This document shows, in pieces, positions 1-13,294 of a stretch of DNA of 64,000 nt. The notes beneath the pieces were generated by a model. It saw only the letters and a list, made by a program, of their open reading frames with translations, searched no databases and was not told the DNA's origin. The DNA comes from Plantago major (lineage: Eukaryota; Streptophyta; Magnoliopsida; Lamiales; Plantaginaceae). The stretch's first letter is position 1; every line of letters begins with the position of its first letter. The translations under genes were made by a program, and so were the position numbers. Location of the stretch: the NCBI GenBank assembly GCA_026545765.1, contig JAIFAC010000031.1:1-64000 (forward strand), written 5' to 3'.

Positions 1-824
1 TGCAAAGATCCAAGAAGACAATTCAAGTGGTCATGCAAGCTAAGGTCTCCATGGCTTATTTGATATGAGTGATGTAAGTATGGAAATTTCAATACGTTGC
101 TTATCAATACAGACTCACAACTATCTTCGTTGATCCCAGGACACACAAACTTGAAAGGCCTTGGGATCACTATTCTATGATCTGATTAGTATCTATTTAT
201 TTGCATATAATTGATATGAAACTCTGTTATTTAGATACTTACATGGGCATAGGTTCCATAGTGGAAAATAACTTATTGCTGGAGGCGCATTAGGAATTAT
301 GTTCTCTACTTCTATTATGCTTAGCTAGGGTTATATAATCACACAACAAAGAAGAAAATAATAGAAGAATAAAGCTGCAGAAATAATGATATAACCTGCA
401 ATATATGGGCATTGAACTCACTTTTCTATAAAGTTGGTTGCAAGTATACAAGCATATGTGAGATGTGAAAAGCACGGTAGGTTTTCTTTGGTCTCTGTAA
501 TAATCATGGGGTGTTTGCTTGAGCTTAAAGTAAGCCGTTTAAGCAGCTTATGTAGGTTTCCCAGTGAGGCAGTGACTATAAGAGCTCAAGTATGTGGACT
601 ATCTATGAGCACACTAGCAAACTCTGCCTAGTGTTTTGCAAAGCTAGTAAGCTGCTTTAGAAGCTCCACCTCCTTTGCAAGAATAAGATTATTCAAGTAA
701 TAATGAAGAAGAGGAAGATTAAATGCAGTCCAGCTAGCTGTCTTGTGGTCAGATATAATGTTTCACAGTTCACTGAATTGCTTTGAAAGGTTGGATACCC
801 TTGATCACGGTGAAATTTGAGTAA
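1..824. other. Sequence left of FAAH, no gene recognised
   Basis: There is no open frame longer than about 65 codons and no family I recognise. It holds the 3' flank of the FAAH gene, which ends at 825 on the minus strand. Part of it should be the FAAH 3' UTR and terminator, but I see no decisive polyadenylation signal. Confidence 0.5.
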
Positions 825-3800
825 TCAATTACAATGGCAGGATGCAGCTAGCATTGTCAGTTTCCTTTCAATATGTCCATAGAACTGTTGCGGTTTCTTC
901 TTAGGCTCAAAGCAAAGTTCCTGCAAAATGCCAACATTTGGTATCAGTATGTTTGGATTCTTTCTGGATAAGTTTTCATGCAGGTAAGGCAGGTGAGCAT
1001 GCTTTAATTTTACCAGGGATTCAATTCTACATACTCCCAGCCAATGCGCTGTGCGGTGTTTATTATTTATAAAATAAGGGAATAAGTGATGGTTAACATT
1101 AAAATACCTCACAGCAGCTGTAGCGCAAGAATTGTGGGCCCCATGGGCGTCCTATGAACTACAAGGCCAATTAAAGTCCTTGCTTATCGTATCCAATCTG
1201 ATTATCAGAACCGACAGGTAAATAGCAATAAGTTGCGAAAACACTTCTATACTGCTTTGGTCCAAATGAAGCAGGACTTAAGTAAGCTATGGTCTAAGGA
1301 CAGTACCAGGAAACTTAAGGCCATGCAATTGAAATATCAGAAGAGTGAAAACAACAGCCAGTGTGGATTTATGGCTTCAGTGAGCTCAAAAGAATCGTGC
1401 CATAAAATGTGAACATCCAAATCATAGAAAGCATGCCAGCAATGTACAAAGTAGCAGAATAACAGGTCCTCATATTGCAATTTTATGTACAAATCATATT
1501 AGCTGGTAGGTGGGTTGCTCATTTCCGAATATGTTGTAATCTTTTGTCTGGTACGTACTTATGAAATACAAACATCATCAATCTGAACCTAACTCAGAAC
1601 CAAGAGAAACAGATAGAAACTCCTAAGCTACCAGGGACAAACATACTTTTTTTTAAATGTAAAATCAAGTACAATGATATACTAGCAACCATTGTATACT
1701 GTTGAAGACAATTTTGGTATTGTAAAAACACGATACCATCACTTATAAAATCATCAATGAGTAAAGATTATGGCGACAGAGACAGCGAACATTGCTCAAA
1801 GAACAGATATGTTGCCGTAAGATTTTTTTACCAATTGCTCAAGAGAGAATTAGGAGGAAGAGAGAGAGAGAGAACCAAATTGCTTACCGGCACAGATATG
1901 GCTGGAAGACCAAGAAGATTCGCTGAAACTACAAATCGCATTAGGTTCCCTGAGAAGAATAATAGTATTATTAGCAAAGACGGATAAATGGTCACCCACA
2001 ATATGTTTTAATTGCCCATTTAACAGTGATAGTAAATATTTGAAAATCCATCATAATCCCACATATAAGATCTTATAGTGAACATTGAACAGCATTAAGT
2101 CGCCTCCACAATGACCTTGCTGTAAATTTAAAGTCTGGTGCAAATAAATATATGAGGCGATCTCATTAATGAAACCAAGAAAAAAACATTATCAGGCTGT
2201 TTGGCAATGATTAAAATCAAAAAACAAGGTTAAAATAGGTGTTTTCATGTGTTTTAAGAGAAAGCAGAAACTGCATTTGGACTGGAGAAACATTTGTTGA
2301 AGGAAGTAATAGCTCAAAACAACGAACCTGAAACTTGCAAATCTGATTCTCCATATTTGAGTGCAGCTGGAGGAATAACAGGTGCTGTCATCCTGAAGAT
2401 ATAACGAGCAGATTATATCAGTGAATAGGGAGTTGAGACAAAGTATCTTGTTCTAACATATTTGCACAATCTCTAGAAAACAAATCACTCTATTAGAATA
2501 AACGTTGAGAAGTTCAATTTCTAGGAGACATTGAGCGAGGGCCACAAAGAATTATAAAAACACAATTTTACATGATGCAAATAAGTTATTATACAAGCAT
2601 GCAACACAATCTCACAAAATGGTCCATCATACCCTGTGGTTGGAGTAACAATAACATCTACATTTTCCAAAACCTCCATGTGGTAGTACATCATCCTTCT
2701 CCTGCAACAAAACATTGAAGCTGGAGAGTTGGTGCAAGCCGATTTTTTTACAATTAGTAGCAGGCTACTGTGACAACTTTCTAACTGCCCAATTTTTCTT
2801 AGGTTTATCAGAAATTAATGTATCCATGCACATGCAATTTGGTAACAAGGTTATTGCTGCACATTTTAATCCGTACACTATTGAAGGTATTTGTGGATTT
2901 GTGACAGATTAAAATGAGTTCATTATACCACAACATAACACATGCAAGATAGCAGACTGCAGTGCCTGTAAACAAAGCCATGAACAGCAATCTTTACTTA
3001 CCGAAGACATTGAGCAGCAACATAGTCAGCAGCAGAAAATGACTGAAAAAGTGATAGGTTTATCCGCGTGTCAGAGTGAACTTCACCTTTTTCTGTAAAA
3101 TACATTATCATCTGAATTGTCAGTGTACAGAAATTCATATTGCAGGCATATTTCTATTCATGTATACAGTTAAGTAAAATGAACACACCCATCTTCATAA
3201 TCCAGTTCAAGCTGGATGCTCCTTCAGAACCAATGGAAACAATATGAGCAGTCCGCATCTCATGAAGCTCTGGTATAACAATCTCGACTGTCTATTGCAG
3301 CAAAGTGGGAAAAAAGAAGAAAATATTCAAAACAATAAAGTATCAAACATACAACCTTAAATATGCCATGCGGTTCTAAGTGAGGCATTACACTTACCCA
3401 TGCGTTTCTAATAGGCGATTGAGAACATCCTCACATTTATTAGAGATATCATTGGAGAATACATCATTAAACCACTGCAATGAGTAAATAAAACCAGATA
3501 GCGTTATTTTGAATGTCAACAAAGAGACATATGTGATAAGAGTCAGGTGGTCACCTCTGTATACTTCCCAAATCTTAATGTTCCCAGAACATGCAGTTTT
3601 CATCGCGAAGATAAGTTAGGCAAACAAGAATTGACTGCCAAGTGGAAAAGGTAAAATCAATTGCATATATAGGTACAATATGGACAGAGAAAGCTATTGT
3701 AATTATCATGATGTTGAAGATTATTCAGAGAATCAGTTCTTCATTGGCAACACATGCACAATGAAGACTATCGGAGAAAATGTATAAAGCAATTAGTGGA

Positions 3801-6800
3801 TCTTGAAGTAGAGACTACTAAATTCAAGTGATTACTGGTTTCATGGAAATCCTTTCTTCTTCGAGGATCCCAAAATTGCTGAGTACCTGAAAATCCATGA
3901 GGAGGTGAAACAAGGAAAATCAGCACCCTAGTATTAGAAGTTCAACTGTTTTGTATAAAGCATGAATATCTATAAAATCATGGTCAGACCACAACGAAAC
4001 AGCCTGTTAATACTACCCTTAGGTGGATTATGTGTTAAGCAACTAGAAAGAGAACTTTGGCTATGTAGAATGTAAGAATAAAAGACAAAAGGAACTGCAG
4101 CAGTCATTGTATGCCTGTACAATAATTTCTCAAGTATTCACATACAGAATGGAAGTATATGTTTTATTTGACATCAAACCATGATCACTTACACGAGTAT
4201 TGAATCCTCAACAGACGATGTGATGGGTCCAATGATTTCTACTGTCCCAGAATCACACAAGGCACTGAGAGAAATAAACAAGGAAATTTCAACAATGTGT
4301 AGGTTGTAGATTAAGACTCTATATTGACTAACTTGGTGCATGTTCGATGAAGCATAGTGAATGGAATTACGGTATGATATATAATATAAATATGATAATA
4401 TGACAATCTTTCATATGTTACAGTAGAACAATTACATAATTTATACCTTGCATGGATACAAATTTAAGGTTTATAATTGTATAAAATTACTTGTTGGTTT
4501 GTGATACAAATTGAAGGTGATCATCATCATCCTCACCCATATCATGCCACGAACCGGAAATCTAAAACAAGCATGGAAGAAGAAAATCGCATGTAATAAA
4601 GCTGACAACATCAACAACTTTCATCTGCTCTATGGACAGATGCCTCAGAATTGCTGACAGCATCGACAATTTTCGTACTTGTTAATTTTTTTCCAAAGCA
4701 TGGTACTGAAAACAATTTCTGGCCATAGCTAAAGAGCAGTGGAATCTGATAAGTCGACTTTCCAGTCACACTTTTTCGTACTTGTTAATTGATCTCTCTT
4801 TTGAATAATACCATGCACCGTTTCAAATTTTTCACTAGCCCGAAGACCATAGTTCCTTGATGGTAGTAGTTTATGAATCACTCTGCAGATTTGCTAGTGT
4901 TAGTCTAGATGCCTAAAGTTACCAAAATTTATTTGTTTTGGAGAGTAATCAAAATCGATGATTATCATGAATAACCATATAAACTAGAGTTTCAAACATT
5001 CTGACAATGCTCAGGCCATGAAACTAACGGTTTGGAAAATAAGGAGGATCAGCACTTTCAAGGAGGAAAGATATGACAATTTTTAGCGTACCCTCTCATA
5101 TCAGTCCTTGCATATGTTGACTTCAGTCCTACTATACCACACAGAGGATGGGATACGGACAGAGCCTGTAAATTATTAGGAGAAGTGATAAAAGGCGTTA
5201 ATTTACATGGCGAGACTAAAATTAGTTTAGAAGGCTAATTTGCTAAGATTTACAACCTCCTCCATCTGTGCCCAGTGCAGCTGAACATAATCAGAGGCTA
5301 CAATAGCAGCGGACAGAGGATGATCCACAGTATATCTTTCAGGAGCATGGGGATTTGAGCTGTCCTGTATTAAAATTTTGATACCTATCAATGAATGATG
5401 GCTCCCCCAGTATCAATTAAGTATCAGGAAGTACATGAAAATTCCAGGTTGCAAATATATGAAAGATTGTATACAAGAAGTAATTACGTGCATATTAGCT
5501 CTCAGAAGGCTATCAATGAATGATGGCTTTCCACATGAAATTATCGTTCAGCTCTCAGATCCAATGCTGATGTATAAAACATACCCATGATTTGGATTAT
5601 TTCCCGTCGTTCCCAGGCCTAATTCGTGCATATTAGCCTTTCCAACTAAGATAGCACCACAGCAGCGTAGCCTTGCAACAGAAGCCGCGTCCTCTTTAAC
5701 ATAGCCGGACCTCGTGGAAGAATGAAGTTCCACCTGTTTGACATGGAGCACATTTCAATATACATTAATGTAAAGGAGGATTCAGGTGTGTAAAATTTAA
5801 AATACTTACCTTTTTGAGGGATGAGGATAGCAGTCGATATCATCCTTAATTGCTATAAATATTCCATCCAGGACTGATAGTGGATTCCTGCATCACATAT
5901 TCATATAGGAAATAAAGCTCGACTGGCCTCTATACTAACGCATGTAATAACACTGAGACCTTGATCAAATTTATACCTTCCTCAAACCTTCTGGTGGAAG
6001 CTGCCGCTTGCTTTCTGATAACCTCAGGGTCATAAGTAATCAACATTGGAGTCGGTGGTTTTCTATTGTCGAACTCTTCCATAACCAAGATGAACCGCTC
6101 TGCAACCTGTAAATCAATATTTCCATTAGATTTAATTATCAAAGCTAGAAGGAATATGCGATCAAAATCTACTTACTATAGATGGGGTAGTGAGCTTAGA
6201 TCTGTATGCATATGCATAATCTCGAATCTTCAGTAGCGGAAAGATTCAGAAGATTCGAGCTCCAGTTTTAGCAGGATCATAGCTGGGAAGAGTTTCCAAG
6301 GCCAACTGAACTCTCTCTTCAGGCTTTCCATCTTAAATCTAGCATAACAACTTCAGCTTCTGGCTCTGAATTCAAAATGTATTACAAATGTAATCAATCC
6401 CAGGAACAACTTCTTTGTTACCACCTCACTTCAATACTCCCAACAGCTTTTCCTTATCTAAACTCTACAGCTGAATAACAATTCGATGATTTTTTCTTCT
6501 CATCCGTTCCCCAATAGCAATTCATACATAAAACATATCCATTCACAATTAACCTATACCGAACTACCGAAGAACACCTAAGCTAACGAGCTATCAAATG
6601 TAATACATAAGTATGAAAGCATATCGAAAACCTTGAGGAGGAAACTCCGGTTTAAACATAGGAGGCTCCGGTATGACAGTATTCCTGAGCATCTGCAAGC
6701 GACAAACTTACAAAACTTTCGAAGAAAAGCAAGCTGAATCAATCAATTTCAACATCAGTGGTGACCTAACCTACCTCAATCATCTTATTCTCCTTTTTCA

Positions 6801-7086
6801 AATGAGATATAATCAAGGAACCGATCAATGGAGCCTCAATCACTCTAACAAAAAACTTGAGCAACAATCCAGTCACATGTGGAGCTGAAATCTCAAACAA
6901 TCACAGTTACCAAAAATTCATGACAATCATCGTATTTTCGTGATGATCAATCAAGTCAACCGATGATCGGCATATGGAGAAACGCACAGTACATATTAAT
7001 TACATACCTTCAATTTTCTCGTACTGATACTTGGCCGTAGCTAAGTCAACTTGTTTAGCCGGTAGCATCACTTTCTTCTTAGTCAT
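825..7086 (-). CDS. FAAH: Fatty acid amide hydrolase (plant FAAH, amidase-signature family), about 20 exons, several frame breaks
   Basis: Membrane-associated serine hydrolase that cleaves N-acylethanolamines to free fatty acid and ethanolamine. Exons follow the Arabidopsis FAAH order with GT-AG junctions: start exon 7086-7008 (MTKKKVMLPAKQVDL), 6884-6775 (APHVTGLLLKFF), 6692-6632 (NTVIPEPPMFKPEF), about 6366-6177 (IRDYAYAYRSKLTTP), 6106-5977 (STRRFEEG), 5887-5810 (GIFIAIKDDIDC, holding the catalytic Lys near 5846), 5733-5585 (CGAILVGKANMHELG, GTTGNN), about 5361-5245, 5170-5089 (SVRIPSS), 4270-4192 (GTVEIIGPITSSVEDS), about 3898-3850, 3610-3555, 3476-3400 (WFNDVFSNDISNKCED), 3292-3190 (VEIVIPELHEMRTAH), 3095-3002, 2702-2634 (DVIVTPTTG), 2393-2330 (MTAPVIPPAALKYGE), 1945-1889 (MRFVVSANLLGLPAI), 1204-1115 and a last exon of about 919-825. 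Frame breaks sit near 6335, 6255, 5887, 5812, 5708, 5330-5260, 5140 and 1175, many as one base lost or gained in a short run. The Ser-rich glycine motif (TGGSSSG) is scrambled by such indels. Length and exon order match the family, so I infer an intact gene with consensus errors; a recent pseudogene is the alternative. Confidence 0.88.
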
Positions 7087-7397
7087 GATTGCTGCAATCA
7101 ATGATCAATCTAGCAGAAAAACGCAAAAAGTTAAAAACCGAGAAGCTAAAATGATTCTTCTGAGTTTGGGAAAATGAATGGAGGGTATGAATGAAGAAGA
7201 CTCACATTTTCCAATTTGGAGAGTGAAGTTTGAATGCTGCAATTGAAGACAGTTTGGGGGTGAAATGGATTGGTGAGAATTAGAAGATGATGTTAACGTG
7301 CGCGGAAAATGATAACGAGCGCCGGAGAAATAAATGCGGGAAGGAGAAAGTAGACGGGTAAGGTGAAGTTAGTTGGTTAGTGGACTCGACTGTACTA

Positions 7398-7432
7398 GAT
7401 ATCATATCATATCATATCATATGACTCTGTCA
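7398..7432. repeat. Pentanucleotide microsatellite (ATATC)n
   Basis: About six uninterrupted units of a 5-bp repeat lie just upstream of the FAAH 5' region. Likely length-polymorphic. Confidence 0.9.
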
Positions 7433-7918
7433 GTAGTCGGGAGTTGGTAAACTGACTCAGTAAGGTGCCTAATTTTGAGCTTGGTTTTATCCAAAATTAG
7501 GCGAATTTGTTACCCCCGACTCCAATTATTCAGTACGGATTGGATTTGTATATGTAGATAATATAAATAGCTTAAGCAATCAAGCCATTAGTAATAAAAT
7601 TATAAAATATTTCATAATATATATATAGTGTTATGATATTAATCTATTTAATTTTGTCTTGACAATCATTTGGGCGATTTAATAAACGGATGGAGTATAA
7701 ATTAGCATGGGTCATTATAACATAAATTCAATGTTCGTCAATTACAATTAAACACTAGGCTGCCAAAAATGAGTTCATTTTAGTTTATGGTTTAGAAGGG
7801 TGGGGTTAATGAGTTTGAGCATGTGGTTTTGAAAGAGCTTACATTTGATTTTACCGTGAGTTGCTTTGATATATCACCAAAAGGTATGTTTTGTTTGTAG
7901 CCAAATCTTCAATCTTGT

Positions 7919-7920
7919 AT

Positions 7921-7951
<31 letters not shown>

Positions 7952-7952
7952 C
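7919..7952. repeat. Compound (CA)n(TA)n microsatellite
   Basis: Alternating CA dinucleotides pass into about eleven TA dinucleotides. Confidence 0.9.
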
Positions 7953-9436
7953 TGCTCATTGATACGCAGGTGAACATTTCAAGGTTCGGCAACTGGCTGT
8001 CGGCATTTTGCAATTGTCTGCCAGTACTTGGAGGCTGAACCAGGTATCACATGGACGGACGACAAAGACATTTGTAATATTATACAGACCATTGGGTTCC
8101 AAATGCCATGAGATTGGACCCGGCCTGTGTTTATGATTTCGGGACTGTTGTTAGGCCCAATAACTTAGCTGGTGGCTTCGTAAAAGATGGACCTCGTAAT
8201 AGACAACCGGAGAAATTCTGCCCAGAAATACGCTATTGGATCCCAATTCCAAACGTTACTGACTTCATATTTGTCCCAATTTTGTTTCCCACTTGGCCAC
8301 TAAACAAGTTGTCCACAGGACATTCTTCTGCACAATAGTGCACATAACTTAAAACACCATCATCTTCTATTTCAGCCTTTCAAGTGGAATCTTAACTAAG
8401 ATCTCCATCAGATCATATCTATATATTAACTAAAATAATATATATTGGGAGTTAACATATTAAAAATAAATAGTGGCAGTTATATGGTGCAATAACCTTT
8501 CACCCGTTGATCCGTAGCAAAAACAACAATGCCACCCTTACATAGACTTTGTTAAAACGTACCATCAAAATTAACTAAAATAATCTAAGATCGAATGACA
8601 ATAAAGTTGCCAACGACTACCACATTTGGACATGAGACACCTAAAGGTCTTTTATTGACCAAGCAGCTGCCAACAACTGTCACATTTGGATATGCAACAC
8701 CTAAAGATGACCTTTTATTATTACTTATTTTATCCTTAAAATGAATATGCAGTAAATAATCTAATAAACTTATGTTTCAATCATAACAAACTCTCAAAAT
8801 GTTCCATATGGTCAAAATATTTTTCGGAGTTTTGTAGAAAAATTTATATGAGATTTAACATAAAATATATATCATAGAAACATCGAAAATAAATAGTCTG
8901 AGTTATAAAATCGTTTCGTTGTAAAGAACTAAAATGTTCCATAGCTTATTTTTCAAATTCAGTATTTACACAACCAATAAAATTGGACTTTAAGAGTCCT
9001 TCTTGGATACTCAAGTTGGTACAAACAATGTAAACTAGTATTTTCCTTTTTTTAATTTTATAAAGAAAATTTCATGAATTTAAAAAGGCATCGCGTCATA
9101 AATTATCATGTGGCGTATCTCTTCTTCATAGTCTTGTACTTTTATTACACGAATAGTGGATTTATCTAGCTTTAACTTAGATGGTCAATGCGACAATGAG
9201 TGCTCTTCTTTTTTTCTTTCTTTCTGGTTTGGAATATATATTTACTCACCAATTTATTTATTACTTAAAAAATTCACAAAACTTTGTGTATCATATTATT
9301 TCAACAATAATATCTTTCGCTTTTAGATGAAAATGTCAAAAATCTCCTTTTCTATTTTATAAATCAAGACCAATTAAATAAATATTACAACCTCTTTATT
9401 TGGTATATATACTAATATACTAACAAGGTGTAGTTG

Positions 9437-9461
9437 AAAAAAAAAAAAAAAAAAAAAAAGG
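9437..9461. repeat. Poly(A) run flanked by near-identical GTATAGTTGA / GTGTAGTTGA
   Basis: More than twenty A in a row, with a short direct repeat on either side (GGTGTAGTTGA before, GGTATAGTTGA after). This could be the tail and target duplication of a small retroposed fragment, or chance. The run length is unreliable if the assembly has homopolymer errors. Confidence 0.6.
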
Positions 9462-10095
9462 TATAGTTGACATGTTTCTGCAGTACGTACGTAATAATAG
9501 CATTTCATATTTTCATTGTTGGTCTTTCAATTAATCTAAAATAGAGAACATTGACACAATGATGGCAAGATTAATGGCAGATGATGCACGAGAATGGATC
9601 ACGGGCAAGGTCATAAACAGCCAGGGAACGGAAAAGGGCAAAAGTAAAGTCACAGATTCAGCAAAATTTATTGCCACCACTCACAAAGGTTTCCATCACT
9701 AAATTTATATACACCATTTCCAAGCCAAAAAAGAGCGTTGTTTCACTAAACGTGTTGCTTGGAGTTATGTAATTGGTGATAACCGAGTTCCCACATTATA
9801 TGTGCAGTGGGGTTTTGTGGTATTGGATTGGACTTTTAACTAGGATTATTATGAGAATGTTTTGTGTTTGGTAGTAATAAATTAAAAGGCTGATGGGTAG
9901 CAATTATGTACCCATTAAAGTGTATTGTCATTTTTATGGAAGTTGCAATTATGTAAATAATGAGTAACAATTTTAGTAAATAAGTTGAACTTTTTATTAC
10001 TTTTAGTGGGCAAAGTGACAATTTGTGTGCATACTAAAACTCTAATTGTATACCTGAATGGGATAATAGTTAAGTTAGGCTGTTTTTTTAAAAGC

Positions 10096-10215
10096 TCATT
10101 CGATTCGATTCGATTCTAACTTGATTATATTTTATCTACAATTGATTCGATTCGATTCTGCTTGATTTATATTTTATCTTCAATTGATTCGATTCGATTC
10201 AAATTGATTCGATGT
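10096..10215. repeat. GATTC-rich degenerate tandem repeat
   Basis: Three to four diverged copies of a unit of roughly 60 bp. Each contains GATTCGATTCGATTC followed by a TTTTATCT(A/T)CAATT segment. Confidence 0.7.
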
Positions 10216-11399
10216 AAATTTTAGTTGAAAAAGTGGCGTGGTTTGAATACTTGAACTCATTAATTAACACCACCTCAACCGCAAGTAGTAAGGATCATAA
10301 CAGTACGAATAATAAACAGAGAACATGTTCTTGGAGAGATAATTTCGGCGAGAATGCTGTAAAACTAACTGCACAACTGGTAACACCTGGTTGACCAGTA
10401 CATTGAAGTCTTTTAAATTCAATTGATTAGTCAGTTTAGCTCCCACTTGCAAAATTAAGATTAATCCGTTGATGATCCATGTGTTTCTACACTGTAAACC
10501 CATGTGGCAAATGTGAACTACTTGAGTCTTTCACACCTCGACCAAGCCTTTAATTGTTACAAGAATCTAAGTCGAGTTAATTCTTCGATCGACCATTAAT
10601 TTTCACCTGGAGGATATATATACTTAACATGATGATTGACATTTAAATTAGCGATTGGTGAATGGGGTGAACTCTTCTTGAGTGTTACACTTACCCTCAA
10701 TAAATCACCATATTATAACAAAGCGAACCCCCACATTTTGGACTCGTGTGACAACTAATTGATGATTGTATCTGAGTGTAACATTGAACATATGAGCGAT
10801 ACATAACACAATAGATAGCATGTACAATCGAGTGTCTTTTGGAGCTGATAGCATGCGAAATCTGAGAAAACATTCTACAAATAGATTAGGTGTTGGTAGC
10901 AAGGAAGAAAGCAATTGTTAATATATACTCCGGTCAATTAATAGCTTTCTAGCTACCTTTATCTTGATTAAGAAAATTGTAATAAAAAAATAGTTTGTGA
11001 GATGTATTATATTGGTAAATTTGTATTGAGATCCCACTACTACAGTGAGGGAGTGAGACCACCGGGAGGAATACGATGATCAAATTTTCCATACTAATTC
11101 ACCCAACTGCTTCTGTATATGCATCATCATGATTTTCGTGTAACCAATGTGACAGGCAAAATCATGCAGTTTCTTGTGTTTGGCAATTACTTGTCCTAAC
11201 TGGACATTCTTTAATTTCTAACAGGGTGCACGTCTGAGGTTGTAGACGCACTCTCCTCCAGTCTAATTTGAAATTGGGATGGACCTAGAAGGAAGCGTAA
11301 AGTAATCTCGGCGGTTATGGCTCTCTGCAATTTCATTCTCTCGTCGGCGTTAAAACTGACTTTCTTCTTCTTGCGATTCTCTTTCCGTGATGGTAAAAT

Positions 11400-12060
11400 C
11401 TATTTTCTTTTAACATTTCTTTCAAACTTAATTATTCATTTCATTTTTTTTTCTCATTTCCTTTTAAACTTAATTCTTAACTTTATTTTAAATGTAGTTA
11501 ATTAATTATAACAAAATCACATTAATTTTTTTAAAATACATTACTTGAAAATAAAAATTACATTACTTAAAAAAAATTACAATACTTAAAATTGAAAATT
11601 ACAATACTTGAAATTGAAAATTAAAATTATTGAAAATGAAAATTACAACAATTAAAATACTACATTTTACAAATGTGATTTTAATATGTATTTTAAATTT
11701 TAGAAGTAATGTATAAGTATATTTCTATTGCTACATATAATTATTATCATATAGAGACCGTCATTAGGTAAGTTATGTAGAGGCAAGTAAACATTAGACT
11801 TTATGGTGATATTTTATATGTAAGTGTGTTTCAATTGTTTCAAATATTATTATTAAATTTAAATTATGTAAACAAAATGAGAAAATTGAAACAAGAAAAC
11901 TGAATAAAAAGAAAGAACAAAACATCAAAAGAACTAAACCAAAAAAAAAAAAAATGGCATCATGAAACAATTGAAGAATGTAACAAAGAAAGAAACAAAC
12001 CACAATAATTAAAAAAAAAAAGAAAAAAAAAGGGGGAAGTGATGGTGCAACTCGTCCCAA
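11400..12060. repeat. Dispersed AT-rich repeat, copy 1
   Basis: Resembles 52665-53170, inside the OPT4 second intron. Both share AAATGTAGTTAATTAATTAT, followed by ladders of ATTAC(A)TTA-like words, then a purine-rich stretch with AAAGAAAGAAACAAA. Both are followed by GGGAC-rich sequence. Composition suggests a non-autonomous DNA transposon, but I could not define terminal repeats. Confidence 0.5.
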
Positions 12061-13290
12061 AATTTGGGACGGCGGTATTTGTATTCTTTGGGCGTCAACG
12101 TTAATTTGCTTTGAGACTCCATGGCCTAAAAGGGCGTTCGCCCCCTTAAAATTTGATGAAATTTATATTTATCGTAATCCATCCATTATCATGAATCTAG
12201 TCTTGGTTTGACTTTTTGATTTGTCTCAACCCATTATTAATTAGTCTTAATAGCGTAAACTTATAATATTCAATTAATTTATATAATGAAAGTTTAGTCC
12301 CGGAAATTTCATTATATTACAGTATATATATAAGTGGACAACTATCAGAGTTGTGCAATTGAGTACTTAATTTAAGTTAAATTGGACTCATTTGTAATAA
12401 GTATATAGATTAGACTTTAGTTAAAAAAATAATCTGTTTAATCCAATTAAATTACAAGCCATAATGCAACCCTAACAAAATCAATTCATCATTTTAAAAA
12501 AAATCAATATGTCTTCTTCAATTAAATTTCAATCCGTAATTCAACGCCACCAAATCAATTTATAAGTAAAAAAACAATGATAACCAATATTTCTTCTCCA
12601 TCTTCTCAATTGAATTAAAAAGCATATCGATTAGCACTAAACCTATTTCAACTTTCGAAAAAGGCGATTCATTATCGGAAACAACGATATTACTTACATT
12701 CATATATTTCATCAATTATTTGTAAGTAAATGTCACAATAACATGCGTAGCGTGTTCTCACGTTCCAGTAGTAGTATAATTGAACATTTTATATTTGCTG
12801 TTTAAAATTAATTTATAGTCGGAGTTGGAGACGGTTGACCGAAAAAATCAAACAAGTACTAGATTCATGGGACGGAGGGAGTAATATTTTCGATAAGTTA
12901 CAAGTTTACCCATACTAATATATTACTATTATAAAAGGAAACACTATCAGGGTAGTTAGCGGACCAACTTTTCTTTTTTCCTTTTATACCCCTCATTTTC
13001 ACATCCTTTTTCCTTGCAGCACATTATATGGTTTAATCTTATTAAAAATTGCACTATAATTAATAGTTCTACGATAATGTAACTTATTAATTTATAGAGT
13101 AGTTTTTTTTTCAACAATAATAATAAGTTGAAAGTTCGCATACGAGTACCGCGTGTCAATTTTCTAGTCCCCTTAAAATGGAAATAACCTCTTGGTCGCA
13201 TTCACATTTATACTTACAAAAAGTCATGAACAAGTTCAAAGAAAAGCATGGAAATGAAACTATGGGAGGGTATGGAGGAGTATAATGAGG
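12061..13290. other. Gene-free AT-rich spacer
   Basis: No coding sequence seen. A single MITE-like end with GGGACGGAGGGAGTA lies near 12870-12885, but its partner end was not found. Confidence 0.5.
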
Positions 13291-13294
13291 TTGG

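Larger units (their letters stand above)
7087..11220. other. Gene-free spacer upstream of FAAH with simple repeats
   Basis: No recognisable coding sequence. The first few hundred bases should contain the FAAH promoter and 5' UTR. The rest is AT-rich with microsatellites, a long A run and a MITE-like end near 7670-7700 (an ACGGATGGAGTA motif). Short open frames at 8108-8338, 10264-10503 and 10705-10914 resemble nothing I know and lack gene structure. Confidence 0.6.

Noticed and set aside
825..7086. Calling FAAH a pseudogene
   Set aside because: Splice sites, exon order and residues are preserved throughout and similar breaks occur in every other long gene of the window, so sequence errors are the simpler explanation. 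Not excluded.
11317..12060. Frames rich in Phe/Leu that look like membrane proteins
   Set aside because: They come from AT-rich repeat sequence (poly-TTT codons), not from a gene.
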